Assembly: GCF_000813125.1 (NCBI RefSeq)
Contig: NZ_BASE01000035.1
Coordinates: forward strand, 37,916 to 101,915
DNA length: 64,000 nucleotides
Reading direction: 5' to 3'
From: Mesobacillus selenatarsenatis SF-1
GTDB taxonomy: Bacteria > Bacillota > Bacilli > Bacillales > Cytobacillaceae
Part shown: positions 49,921 through 58,332 of the stretch, in pieces
Layout of the letters: the number at the start of each line of letters is the position of its first letter
How positions within the stretch are numbered: the first letter of the stretch is position 1
The notes under the pieces: model-generated
Seen by the model: the letters and a program-made list of their open reading frames with translations, nothing else
Databases searched by the model: none
Told to the model about the DNA's origin: nothing
Translations under genes and position numbers: made by a program

Positions 49921-50008
49921 CTTATGCGGGAAGTTCACTACCTAAAAGGGTGCATTTAGTCATTAAAGAGGCCTTTAAGCGGGAGGTTTACTACCTATAA
50001 GAGTGCAT
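49921..50008. repeat. CTTATGC-type hairpin repeats, locus 2 (53-base period)
   Basis: Two units lie in tandem: CTTATGCGGGAAGTTCACTA at 49921 and CTTTAAGCGGGAGGTTTACTA-like sequence at 49974. Each continues with CCTA(A/T)AAG(G/A)GTGCAT. GCGGG recurs 53 bases apart. Together with the CTTATGCAG and CATAAGGGTAC units at 22.6 kb they appear to form one dispersed repeat family. Confidence 0.65.
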
Positions 50009-50072
50009 GTATAACAAGTCTCATTATTAAGTTAACAAAGCTGCCAAAAGGCAGCTTTTGTCTTGATAAGAT

Positions 50073-50969
50073 TTACGGCTTTTTTGATATTCTGCTTTGT
50101 ATGACTTCGTTCAACCGATCGGGGTAATTGGTAAACATCCCTGTGACTCCCCAATCCAAAAGCATGTTCATATCTTCCTTTTCATTGACTGTATAAGGGA
50201 AAACCATTAAACCAGAATCTGTGACCTTTTTAATATACCCTGGACTAACTGCCGTATAATGCAATCCAACACCAACCGCATACTCCTTGATCTTGCTTAC
50301 TTCAGTATCGGTGATGACCGCTGGAGCGTAGTAGGACAATAGCTGGACCAATGGAATCGACTTATCTATTTCGTGGACTTTCCTTAAACTCTCTACACTG
50401 AATGATTGAACAACAACATTTCCGAATGTATGATGGGCACCAATGAGATTGTATTCATTCAGTATATTTATTAGTTTTTCTTCCATTCCAGGATAGACTT
50501 CAGGCGATTTGGTTTCTATGAAAAACTTCGAGTCTGGACCGAACCTATCAAGCACCTCTCGCAGGGTAGGGATTTGAAGGCCCAAATACTCGGTACTCAT
50601 TTTTTCAGGGAAAGCATCATTAAACCATGATCCTGCATCAAGTTTCTTTATTTCCTTTAGAGTAAGGTTTTTGACCAGACCCTTTCTCTCCGTAGTCCGG
50701 TCAATTGTTTCGTCATGCAGCGCAATTAATTCTCCATCCTTCGTCATTTGAAGGTCGATTTCAATGTAATCTCCATTCATGGCATTCCCTAGTTCATAAG
50801 CCTGCAATGTATGTTCGGGGGCATGGCCTGAAGCACCGCGATGAGAGATATTAATTGCATTTATTTGCCCGTAATCTGAGGAGATCTCCGCTAAAGCAAA
50901 ATCTGATGATGCTCCTGATAAGTAAATGACCAATGATGTTATTGCCATCCAGCGAAAATATCTCAACAT
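50073..50969 (-). CDS. Secreted glycerophosphodiester phosphodiesterase
   Basis: A 298-residue GDPD. The N-terminal MLRYFRWMAITSLVIYLSG is a signal or anchor peptide, so the enzyme acts outside the membrane. The catalytic core shows ISHRGASGHAPEHTLQAYELG, with both His residues and the Glu, EIDLQMTKDGELIALHDETIDRTT and FIETKSP. It releases glycerol-3-phosphate from phospholipid or teichoic-acid degradation products. ATG at 50969 follows GGGAGGGAAATTGGAG. Confidence 0.88.
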   Translation of the reverse strand: MLRYFRWMAITSLVIYLSGASSDFALAEISSDYGQINAINISHRGASGHAPEHTLQAYELGNAMNGDYIEIDLQMTKDGELIALHDETIDRTTERKGLVKNLTLKEIKKLDAGSWFNDAFPEKMSTEYLGLQIPTLREVLDRFGPDSKFFIETKSPEVYPGMEEKLINILNEYNLIGAHHTFGNVVVQSFSVESLRKVHEIDKSIPLVQLLSYYAPAVITDTEVSKIKEYAVGVGLHYTAVSPGYIKKVTDSGLMVFPYTVNEKEDMNMLLDWGVTGMFTNYPDRLNEVIQSRISKKP

Positions 50970-51078
50970 CTCCAATTTCCCTCCCAAGAGTATTTCTTGC
51001 ATTGCATAATGGAGATCTGGTGCATAAGTGTCAATATTATTTACATCTTTACAAGTTATATGTCAGCAAAAAAGAAAA

Positions 51079-52329
51079 CTACTTCCAAACCTTCCACCAA
51101 TTGCGTTTTGATTGTTTCGAAGCTGCCGTCTCCCTGAAGCTATCGACCATATTTTTAAACATTTCGTCCCGCTGTCTGATCTCCCGGCGTAATTCTTCAC
51201 GTTCACTTTGAAGGGTGCGGACAAAATAATCTCGTTCCTGATTGATGACCTGGTTTAAATTAGAGAGCTCCTGATTTGTTGTCTCGCGACTATTTGAAAC
51301 ATAGTCCGCAAGAATTTTAAATTCTTCGGAAACTGTCTCGGTTGTCTCATTCAGGCGCTTTGCCAAAAGTGATAATTCCTTATTTGTACCGGTAGACAGC
51401 TTATTGACCGTACTTTCTAATTTTACAATTTTTTCATTCGTGCCTTTTGAGTTTTTAGTCAAACTAGATGTCAAAGATGCAAATCGTTCGGAAGTGCCCT
51501 TCGAGACATTCGAAAGACTGCCGGAAAGTGCATTTATTTTTTCAGAAGTACCTTTTGAAACCTTCGCAACACTCTCGGTCAGCTTCGTGATTTTATCAGT
51601 CGTACCCTGTGAAGCTTTAGTTACAGAATCTGAAAGCTTGCTGAACATTTCCGTAGTACCTTTAGAAACTTTTGCAAGGTTCGTACTGATTTCGGAAGTG
51701 CCTTTCGAAACATTCGTAAGCTCTGAAGATATGGTTCCGAGACGTTCGGAACTTTCTTCCGAGCTTCTGGCAACTGTTTCAGATAGCACCAAAATTTGTT
51801 CATTGGTTTTTTCTCCTGTTTTATAGATAGAATCGGAAAGGGTTCTAACTGTTGTAAAAGTCCCTTTGGAGATTTCTTTTTTTACTTCATCCAGAACCTC
51901 CTTCCGTATGCCGTTCCTGATTTCTGCTTTGACTTCCTCAAGCAGGGTTTCCTTATATTGTTCCAATGCCACCATAAAAGCACCATATTCATTTGGGCTG
52001 CCCGCCGGTGAAGCGGCTGGCAAATCCGACTTTTCAGTAAGGCTGTTTTCATTTGGAGCTTGATTGGAAATTGTATCAGAGCTCATATGTCTCTGTAGAA
52101 GTTCCCGAATCATTTCTTTGCTTAGATTTTTATCACGCATTTGTTTTATCTTCATCAGTTGGTCTATTTCTATATCCGTGTAAAATCTTGCTCCTTGTTT
52201 TGTTCTTGGGACGATCAGTAGTCCCGCAAGATCTTTTTCCCATTGTCTAATGGTGCCAGACGGAACATTTATTTTCTTGGACACCTCTTTGATTGTGTAT
52301 GCCTTCATGAATTGAGTGTCAGTCATCAT
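51079..52329 (-). CDS. MerR-type HTH protein with 18-residue coiled-coil repeats
   Basis: About 416 residues. Residues 1-70 are a MerR-type winged helix (YTIKEVSKKINVPSGTIRQW, then RFYTDIEIDQLMKIKQM). A linker of about 60 residues leads to at least seven tandem repeats of about 18 residues around 195-330, each built on S(K/Q)GT(S/T/N)E(K/R)...L...S(L/V)...V, probably a continuous coiled coil. The C terminus is a charged helix (EREELRREIRQRDEMF) ending in KRNWWKVWK. The RacA family also pairs a MerR-like head with a coiled coil, so chromosome anchoring is conceivable; this protein is more than twice as long. The start is chosen by AAAGGA spacing. Confidence 0.75.
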   Translation of the reverse strand: MMTDTQFMKAYTIKEVSKKINVPSGTIRQWEKDLAGLLIVPRTKQGARFYTDIEIDQLMKIKQMRDKNLSKEMIRELLQRHMSSDTISNQAPNENSLTEKSDLPAASPAGSPNEYGAFMVALEQYKETLLEEVKAEIRNGIRKEVLDEVKKEISKGTFTTVRTLSDSIYKTGEKTNEQILVLSETVARSSEESSERLGTISSELTNVSKGTSEISTNLAKVSKGTTEMFSKLSDSVTKASQGTTDKITKLTESVAKVSKGTSEKINALSGSLSNVSKGTSERFASLTSSLTKNSKGTNEKIVKLESTVNKLSTGTNKELSLLAKRLNETTETVSEEFKILADYVSNSRETTNQELSNLNQVINQERDYFVRTLQSEREELRREIRQRDEMFKNMVDSFRETAASKQSKRNWWKVWK

Positions 52330-52662
52330 GCACATTCCTTTCTGTTTTGGTTTATGATAAATTCTATGTCCTATTACAATTCAGCAAGAACATTCCTGTT
52401 TTCCTGCATGGTGACAAAAGCTCTCAAAAGTAGTGGAGTTTCAGCATAACAATCAGAAATCATACAGTTTTCGCTATCTAGGTTTAGGAAAATGATGATT
52501 TGTCGTGATGAATTCTTCTTTTTGATTTACAATAGTCATGTAGGCCATTATTTTGGCTAAGGGGGACTAAGAAGTTACTGAGAAGATTGTCGGAAAATAA
52601 TTGCCATCAATACAAAATTTAGATTAATTACGAATTTTCACGTTTTTGGAGGGGTAGAACAA
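52330..52662. other. aspA upstream region
   Basis: About 330 bases between the MerR-type gene and aspA, read divergently. The region is AT-rich. I see no ORF with a plausible start, no riboswitch and no strong inverted repeat. It must carry both promoters. The aspA ribosome binding site TGGAGGGGT lies 9 bases before its ATG. Confidence 0.4.
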
Positions 52663-54087
52663 ATGTCTGAGGTTAAAGTCCGTATTGAAAAGGATTTTCT
52701 GGGTACTAAGGAAGTTTTAGCTGATGCGTATTATGGCATTCAAACTTTAAGGGCTGTTGAAAACTTCCCGATAACTGGGTATAGAATACATAGTGAACTT
52801 ATAAAGGCAATGGCCATGGTGAAAAAAGCTGCGGCACTTGCGAATATGGAAACAGGAAGGCTTTACGGCGGCCTTGGAGAGGTCATTGTAAAAGCTGCTG
52901 ATGAAATTATCCAGGGGCAGTGGCATGAACAGTTTATTGTAGATCCAATTCAGGGAGGGGCTGGGACCTCCATAAACATGAACACGAATGAAGTAATTGC
53001 GAATCGCGCGCTGGAATTGCTTGGTGAGAAGAAAGGGGATTATTTCACATTAAGCCCCAACTCTCATGTGAACATGGCTCAATCGACAAATGATGCATTT
53101 CCTACTGCGATGCACATTTCTGTGCTATCCCTTTTGGACAAGCTATTGGATACTATGCAGATCATGCGCGATGTTTTTTCCCAGAAAGCAAGGGAATTTG
53201 ATGCTGTCATAAAAATGGGCAGGACGCATTTACAGGACGCTGTGCCAATCCGTCTAGGCCAGGAATTTGAAGCATATACAAGGGTGATTGAACGCGATAT
53301 CGACAGAATTAAGCATACTCGCGGCCATCTCTTCGAAGTGAATATGGGAGCAACTGCCGTGGGAACCGGGCTTAATGCCAATCCAAAATACATCAAAAAT
53401 GTAGTCCGCCACCTTTCTGAAATCAGCGGATATCCTTTAAGGAATGCTGACCATTTAGTGGATGCGACACAAAATACCGATGCTTATACAACAGTATCTG
53501 CTGCATTGAAGGTTTGCATGATGAATATGTCGAAAATAGCCAACGACTTACGACTGATGGCGTCAGGTCCACGAGTGGGTTTCAACGAGATTTTCCTTCC
53601 TTCAAGACAGCCAGGTTCATCCATCATGCCTGGCAAGGTGAACCCGGTTATGCCTGAGGTCATCAACCAGGTTGCTTTCCAGGTTATTGGAAACGACCAT
53701 ACCATCTGTCTTGCTTCCGAAGCGGGCCAGCTCGAGTTAAATGTCATGGAACCAGTCCTTATTTTTAACCTGATTCAATCAATCAGCATCATGAACAATG
53801 GGTTCAAGGTGTTTACTGACCATTGTCTTGTAGGGATTGAAGCGAACAAAGAGAAGCTCGAAAAAGATGTGGAAAGAAGTGTAGGCATTATCACCGCTGT
53901 CAATCCGCACCTTGGTTATGAAGCGGTATCAAGAATTGCAAGGGAAGCAATACTGACAGGAAAATCTGTACGGGAACTTTGCCTTGCTTATGATGTGCTT
54001 ACAGAAGAAGAGCTTGATTTGATCCTGAATCCATATGAAATGACAAACCCTGGTATAGCAGGGGAAGAACTACTGAATAAGGATTGA
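52663..54087 (+). CDS. aspA: Aspartate ammonia-lyase
   Basis: A 474-residue enzyme that converts L-aspartate to fumarate and ammonia. The fumarase/aspartase-family signature GSSIMPGKVNPVMPE is at about residues 321-335, with the catalytic Ser in the first residues of this loop. The substrate-binding stretches SPNSHVNMAQSTNDAFPTAMH (about 130-150) and GRTHLQDAVPIRLGQEF (about 187-203) are present. It is called ansB in Bacillus subtilis, where it follows ansA; no ansA is next to it here. Confidence 0.95.
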   Translation: MSEVKVRIEKDFLGTKEVLADAYYGIQTLRAVENFPITGYRIHSELIKAMAMVKKAAALANMETGRLYGGLGEVIVKAADEIIQGQWHEQFIVDPIQGGAGTSINMNTNEVIANRALELLGEKKGDYFTLSPNSHVNMAQSTNDAFPTAMHISVLSLLDKLLDTMQIMRDVFSQKAREFDAVIKMGRTHLQDAVPIRLGQEFEAYTRVIERDIDRIKHTRGHLFEVNMGATAVGTGLNANPKYIKNVVRHLSEISGYPLRNADHLVDATQNTDAYTTVSAALKVCMMNMSKIANDLRLMASGPRVGFNEIFLPSRQPGSSIMPGKVNPVMPEVINQVAFQVIGNDHTICLASEAGQLELNVMEPVLIFNLIQSISIMNNGFKVFTDHCLVGIEANKEKLEKDVERSVGIITAVNPHLGYEAVSRIAREAILTGKSVRELCLAYDVLTEEELDLILNPYEMTNPGIAGEELLNKD

Positions 54088-54091
54088 TTGC

Positions 54092-54127
54092 AAAAAGCCA
54101 CTGTCCCGTGACAGCGGCTTTTCCCTT
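54092..54127. terminator. Terminator between aspA and the MFS gene
   Basis: AAAAGCCACTGTC and GACAGCGGCTTTT form a 13-bp stem (one mismatch) with a T run. Confidence 0.8.
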
Positions 54128-55378
54128 TTAACTCCCAAAATTATTAAGTTCAGCTTTTCCGCTTGTTTGCTTTAGCCGTATAATCAAAGTGATTGTCCCC
54201 ATGAAAAATGTAGCGATTCCAGCACCCATCAATACGCCAGAAACCCCAATCCATTTTGCGAGCAGTGCACCTGCTGCCGGAGCGACAAGCATAGAGAATG
54301 TTTGAAGTGACATTGCCGCCGCTGAAACTCTTCCCATCATTTTCCTGGGTGTTTCAGACTGAAGGACATATCCATATGGGACTCCTTCGGCTGATGCGAG
54401 AATTCCAAGCAGGAACGCACCTGCCATCCAAAGCATCTTAGGTAATTCAAATAATCCCATGACACCTGTTCCAATTCCAAGAATCAATAATCCGCTTATA
54501 ACTGAGGCGGAAGCCATTAGGTGAATCGGCTTATGCTTCCAGTCCGTCCACCTGCCCAGGAAAAGTGCGCCTACTACACTGCCAAAACCAACGGAACTGA
54601 CAAGTAAACCGAATTCTGACTGATCAAAACCAAGGTCTTGTGCCACGAAAATAAATAATCCGTCGTATAGAAAGATAATGAAAAAGGCAATGGAAGATAG
54701 TATGATTGCTGCTTTTAAAATCCTCGATGAAAAGATATGATTTATTCCTTCGGAAAGTTCTTTAAAATAAGACGTTTTTTGAGGTTCAAGGAGGTTATCT
54801 TCTGTTTCAATTTTAGGCAATGTCAATAAAAGCAATATTGCAATCAGAAACCCAGCAGCTTCAAAGACAAAGGGGCTTTTAACACCGTATAGAGCAATCA
54901 TTCCACCACCTAAAGCGGGACCAACGATTTTCATGGTATTGACAGAAAGCTGACTTAAAGTCACTGCCTCAGGAAGCTCTTCCTCTGGAACCGTATGTCT
55001 AATTGCACTTTGTCTGGCAGGATCATACAAGGCGGAAACAGTAGCCTTAAGGAATACAAACAGAAGCAATACATATAGGTTAGGAGCGAAAAATAATCCG
55101 GCGACAAACAGTATTCTTAACGATAGGCAAGAGATCATAAATGTTTTTTTCGGAAGTTTGTCGACAAACACACTGGCAAGCGGTCCAATGATTACCCAGG
55201 GTATGCCCATGACAATGATCACGGAAGCGATTGCTGCTTCCCCCAGACCCCAATGGTATGCGACAATCACTTGTATTGCGATAAAATCGAGCCAATTCCC
55301 CAAGTCAGAAAATACCTGTGCGCCAAAAAGTGACCGATAAGCCTTGTTTCTTAGCGGTTTAAACATTCCTGCTTCCAT
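54128..55378 (-). CDS. MFS efflux-type transporter
   Basis: A 416-residue major-facilitator protein with 12 hydrophobic segments. The loop 2-3 region is VFVDKLPKKTFMISCLSLRI, a variant of the MFS A motif, and a large cytoplasmic loop near the middle (TEDNLLEPQKTSYFKELSEG) is typical of multidrug-type MFS proteins. It starts 11 bases after a PadR-family gene and forms an operon with it, so it is probably a drug or toxin exporter under PadR control. AGGAGG precedes the ATG. Confidence 0.85.
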   Translation of the reverse strand: MEAGMFKPLRNKAYRSLFGAQVFSDLGNWLDFIAIQVIVAYHWGLGEAAIASVIIVMGIPWVIIGPLASVFVDKLPKKTFMISCLSLRILFVAGLFFAPNLYVLLLFVFLKATVSALYDPARQSAIRHTVPEEELPEAVTLSQLSVNTMKIVGPALGGGMIALYGVKSPFVFEAAGFLIAILLLLTLPKIETEDNLLEPQKTSYFKELSEGINHIFSSRILKAAIILSSIAFFIIFLYDGLFIFVAQDLGFDQSEFGLLVSSVGFGSVVGALFLGRWTDWKHKPIHLMASASVISGLLILGIGTGVMGLFELPKMLWMAGAFLLGILASAEGVPYGYVLQSETPRKMMGRVSAAAMSLQTFSMLVAPAAGALLAKWIGVSGVLMGAGIATFFMGTITLIIRLKQTSGKAELNNFGS

Positions 55379-55389
55379 GTCCCAGCCTC

Positions 55390-55992
55390 CTATTTATCTG
55401 CTTTCAATGCGGTTTTCCTCCGTGCAAGCTGTTTCTCACCAAGTTTTTTAGGATCCTGCCCGGCAGGCAGACTTTCTTTCTTTATGGAAGCAAGGGACTC
55501 TTCAATCCATAGGAGCTCAGCCTCGAGCTTTAACTCTGCGTATCTCATGGCCAGCATTCCTACGCTGCTTATATAAGAAGTATTGTTTTGTTTCCATCCT
55601 TTGACGAAATTTAAAATTTCCTGTGACTCCTCAGCTCTTGCTCTTAAATGGCCAGCAAGTAAGCTAATATCCATTTCATCGTGCCAGGCTGCGATTTTAA
55701 TGAATAACTCATCCTTGATTGAAAGAGGCTCTGGCCTTTTTGCAAGCCAGCTTTCCAGCTCGATCCAGCCTTTTCCTGTCAGCTCATAAAGTTTTTTCTT
55801 CCGGCCTTCTGTATCAGTTTCAATTAAACTGATATAACCCTGTTCTACAAGCTTCTTGAGTTTAGGATATAGACTTCCGTAACTGATACCCCAGAACAGT
55901 CCCGCAGCTTTATGCTCAAACTCAGCCTTTATATCATAACCCGTACTAGGACGGAAGCTAATCACTGCAAGAATGGAATGTTCAATTGACAT
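55390..55992 (-). CDS. PadR-family transcriptional repressor
   Basis: A 200-residue regulator. The winged-helix DNA-binding part is near the N terminus (SILAVISFRPSTGYDIKAEF, then GSLYPKLKKLVEQGYIS, then KKLYELTGKG), followed by a helical C-terminal dimerisation domain. It is the first gene of an operon with an MFS transporter. ATG at 55992 is 8 bases after AAGGAG. A near-perfect palindrome lies just upstream, which suggests autoregulation. Confidence 0.88.
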   Translation of the reverse strand: MSIEHSILAVISFRPSTGYDIKAEFEHKAAGLFWGISYGSLYPKLKKLVEQGYISLIETDTEGRKKKLYELTGKGWIELESWLAKRPEPLSIKDELFIKIAAWHDEMDISLLAGHLRARAEESQEILNFVKGWKQNNTSYISSVGMLAMRYAELKLEAELLWIEESLASIKKESLPAGQDPKKLGEKQLARRKTALKADK

Positions 55993-56021
55993 GGTCATTA
56001 CTCCTTTATAAATATATATAT

Positions 56022-56040
56022 ATATATCAATTTGATATAT
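56022..56040 (-). promoter_or_regulatory. Candidate PadR operator palindrome
   Basis: ATATATCAA-T-TTGATATAT is a perfect odd palindrome of 19 bases, about 30 bases before the PadR start, next to a run of AT dinucleotides. Its position suits repression of the padR-MFS operon. Confidence 0.55.
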
Positions 56041-56116
56041 CTTTATGATACGTTTTGTTTGAAGAAATGTCAAAAAAAAATAAATAATGGAACCTAATAC
56101 GTTAGAGGTTCCATTT

Positions 56117-56905
56117 TTATTTCAATAAGCCAAGCGACTTTAAACCGTTATAAATTCCTGAGTCAGTAACATCTGTCGTCCTATGCTTTGCATGCTGGTA
56201 CAAGTCGGGATGGGCATTTCCCATGGCAAATCCTTCTCCTGCAAAAGTAAGCATTTCTTTATCATTCATTCCGTCCCCGAAGGCAATAGAGCTTTCGCGC
56301 TCTATTCCAAGTTTTTTCAATAAGAATTGAATGCCTACACCTTTATTTACCTGATCTCGGATGACATCGAAGCAATGCTGCATCCCCTCAACGTTGACCT
56401 GTGACAAATGAATTTCATCATTGAAGTTGTATAGTCCCTCTCCGTTAACTCCTGTAGTGATAATCGTCATGCCGAGAATATCTTCGATGACTTCTTCTGT
56501 AAAAACATCATTCTGCCGCAAATGGAATTGCTGAAGGAAAGTTTTAACTAAACCGGAGTCCAGGTCAGTTAAATAATTTTTTGAATCGGTATACAAGACA
56601 ACTTCATGATTATTTTCTTTTGCAACCTCCAGGATGTATTTTACATCCTCAGTATGCATTGGTTCTGCAAAGATTGTATCACCTTCATATATTCCCAAGG
56701 CTCCGTTGTATCCGATAAACGAGGAGATTTGAAGTTCTTGACCAAGCTCTTTAATCTCATGAATCGGACGTCCGGTAGCTAAAACAACCTCAATATCTTG
56801 TTTTTTCATTTCATTGATGGCCACTTTGGTGGAATCCTCAATACTATCATCAGGAGTTAAAATTGTTCCATCTATATCTAAGAATAATATCTTGTAGTTT
56901 GGCAT
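56117..56905 (-). CDS. Cof-type HAD phosphatase
   Basis: A 262-residue Cof/YkrA-type HAD hydrolase. Motif I is ILFLDIDGTIL (nucleophile Asp9 or Asp11), motif II the Thr in LATGRPIHE, and motif IV AFGDGMNDKEML (about 209-220). A large cap domain of type C2b lies between. It dephosphorylates sugar phosphates or similar metabolites. It is a single gene with an AAGGAG site. Confidence 0.9.
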   Translation of the reverse strand: MPNYKILFLDIDGTILTPDDSIEDSTKVAINEMKKQDIEVVLATGRPIHEIKELGQELQISSFIGYNGALGIYEGDTIFAEPMHTEDVKYILEVAKENNHEVVLYTDSKNYLTDLDSGLVKTFLQQFHLRQNDVFTEEVIEDILGMTIITTGVNGEGLYNFNDEIHLSQVNVEGMQHCFDVIRDQVNKGVGIQFLLKKLGIERESSIAFGDGMNDKEMLTFAGEGFAMGNAHPDLYQHAKHRTTDVTDSGIYNGLKSLGLLK

Positions 56906-56997
56906 AAGCTGTGCTCCTTAAATTGTTGTTTTTTTTAGTGTGACATATCGATGGCAAAGTAATCAAATATTTGATTAACCCTTATCACAACTAGCTT

Positions 56998-57023
56998 GTT
57001 TAATGTAAATGTCTAAGGGGTAA
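56998..57023 (+). promoter_or_regulatory. Sigma-B-type promoter of the lmo0937-like gene
   Basis: GTTTAA and GGGTAA are separated by 14 bases, close to the sigma-B consensus, about 40 bases before the small membrane-protein gene. Confidence 0.65.
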
Positions 57024-57060
57024 ACTTTTATTAAGAATACAGCGAAAGGAGACGTTCCTA

Positions 57061-57210
57061 ATGTTGTGGACAATAGCGAGTATATTACTGGTGCTCTGGT
57101 TATTAGGACTGATTTTCGAAATCGCCGGCGGCATCATTCACATTCTGCTCATCATCGGTATTATCTTGATTGCGTATAAAGCGATCAAAGGCCGGGCGAC
57201 AGGATCATAA
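57061..57210 (+). CDS. lmo0937-family small membrane protein
   Basis: A 49-residue hydrophobic protein with the pattern MLWTIASILLVLWLLGLIFE, then GGIIHILLIIGIILI and a basic tail KAIKGRATGS. It has two membrane helices and matches the lmo0937 family, known from sigma-B-controlled stress genes in Listeria and Bacillus. A sigma-B-like promoter lies upstream and a strong terminator follows. The molecular role is unknown. Confidence 0.85.
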   Translation: MLWTIASILLVLWLLGLIFEIAGGIIHILLIIGIILIAYKAIKGRATGS

Positions 57211-57217
57211 TCTGATT

Positions 57218-57258
57218 GAAAGAGCAGCGGCATTCGGTCGCTGCTCTTTCATTTTTAT
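57218..57258 (+). terminator. Terminator of the lmo0937-like gene
   Basis: GAAAGAGCAGCG and CGCTGCTCTTTC form a 12-bp stem followed by ATTTTTA. Confidence 0.85.
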
Positions 57259-57414
57259 AAAGCCTTGGTTTCGAACTGAAACGGAAAATTGTAACCTTGT
57301 TGTTTCGGCAAGTTAATAAATATGCTGCGATAAAAAAGCCGTTTTCTTTCTTTTATCGTGCTATTCATAATAAAATAAAATACATACTAAAACAGGGAGA
57401 GTGGATGTCCGATA

Positions 57415-58044
57415 ATGAACATAAACCAGATTTCAAATACTTTATTGGGGCGGACACCCTCAATTTTGGGTCATGAAAAATTCATCAAATTCGCAGTATT
57501 GCTGCCGTTAGTAGAAGTTAATGGTGAAGTCCATATTCTATTCGAGGTTCGTTCCCTTAAAATGAGGAGACAGCCTGGCGAGGTTTGTTTTCCTGGCGGG
57601 AAATTAGAAGAGGGAGAGGATCCTCAAAAAGCAGCGGTCAGGGAAACTTCAGAAGAACTCGGGATAAAGGAAAGCGAGATTATTGATGTTTTTCCTTTGG
57701 ATTACATGGTGTCTGCATTCGGCACAATTATTTACCCTTTTGCCGGTAGAATAAGTAATTTAAACACCATCATTCCTAATGAAGCAGAAGTAGGAGAGGT
57801 ATTCACTGTTCCTTTGTCCTTTTTTAAAAAGAACCAGCCCGATAGTTATAAGATAAATTTTCAGGTTGAACCAGAAGACGGATTTCCGTTTGATTTAATC
57901 ATTGGCGGCGAGAACTATAATTGGCAGACAAGAACGATGGATGAATATTTCTACAGTACGAATGGCAAGGTGATTTGGGGCCTGACAGCAAGGGTTCTAA
58001 CCCATTTTATTGAATTAATGGAGCAGCATAATCTCAAAGGGTAG
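57415..58044 (+). CDS. CoA pyrophosphatase (Nudix)
   Basis: A 209-residue Nudix enzyme that cleaves CoA or its derivatives to phosphopantetheine and 3',5'-ADP. The Nudix box runs from GGKLEEGEDPQKAAVRETSEELGI (residues 62-85) and the CoA-specific preceding stretch is RSLKMRRQPGEVCFPGG. The start ATG at 57415 is preceded by GGGAGAGTGG. It is a single gene ending at a terminator. Confidence 0.9.
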   Translation: MNINQISNTLLGRTPSILGHEKFIKFAVLLPLVEVNGEVHILFEVRSLKMRRQPGEVCFPGGKLEEGEDPQKAAVRETSEELGIKESEIIDVFPLDYMVSAFGTIIYPFAGRISNLNTIIPNEAEVGEVFTVPLSFFKKNQPDSYKINFQVEPEDGFPFDLIIGGENYNWQTRTMDEYFYSTNGKVIWGLTARVLTHFIELMEQHNLKG

Positions 58045-58072
58045 GAGCGCATATCATTGCGCTCTTTTTTTT
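58045..58072 (+). terminator. Terminator of the CoA pyrophosphatase gene
   Basis: GAGCGC and GCGCTC form a 6-bp GC-rich stem followed by eight T residues. Confidence 0.8.
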
Positions 58073-58293
58073 ACCCTAAACCATTATCTTGAAAAAACTG
58101 TTTTTAAAAGGACCCCGGGTACGGAAATGGATTTGGAAATTCATTTCCTCCACACTTAATAAATAATCAGGCTAAAAATATTATTCACTTAATAGTATTA
58201 TTGGCGTTAATAAACTAGTGACAAATCTCCTATTTCCTTGAAATAACAGAAATTAATAGGAAAAAAGGTTGCGGTTGGTAGTTTTATTATTTA

Positions 58294-58308
58294 TAATTTT
58301 AAGATAAT
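58294..58308 (+). promoter_or_regulatory. CodY-like box before dppA
   Basis: AATTTTAAGATAATT differs at two positions from the CodY box AATTTTCWGAAAATT. It lies about 25 bases before dppA. The dpp operon is a known CodY target in Bacillus subtilis. Confidence 0.6.
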
Positions 58309-58332
58309 TATTCATAGAAAGTTGGGTGAAAA

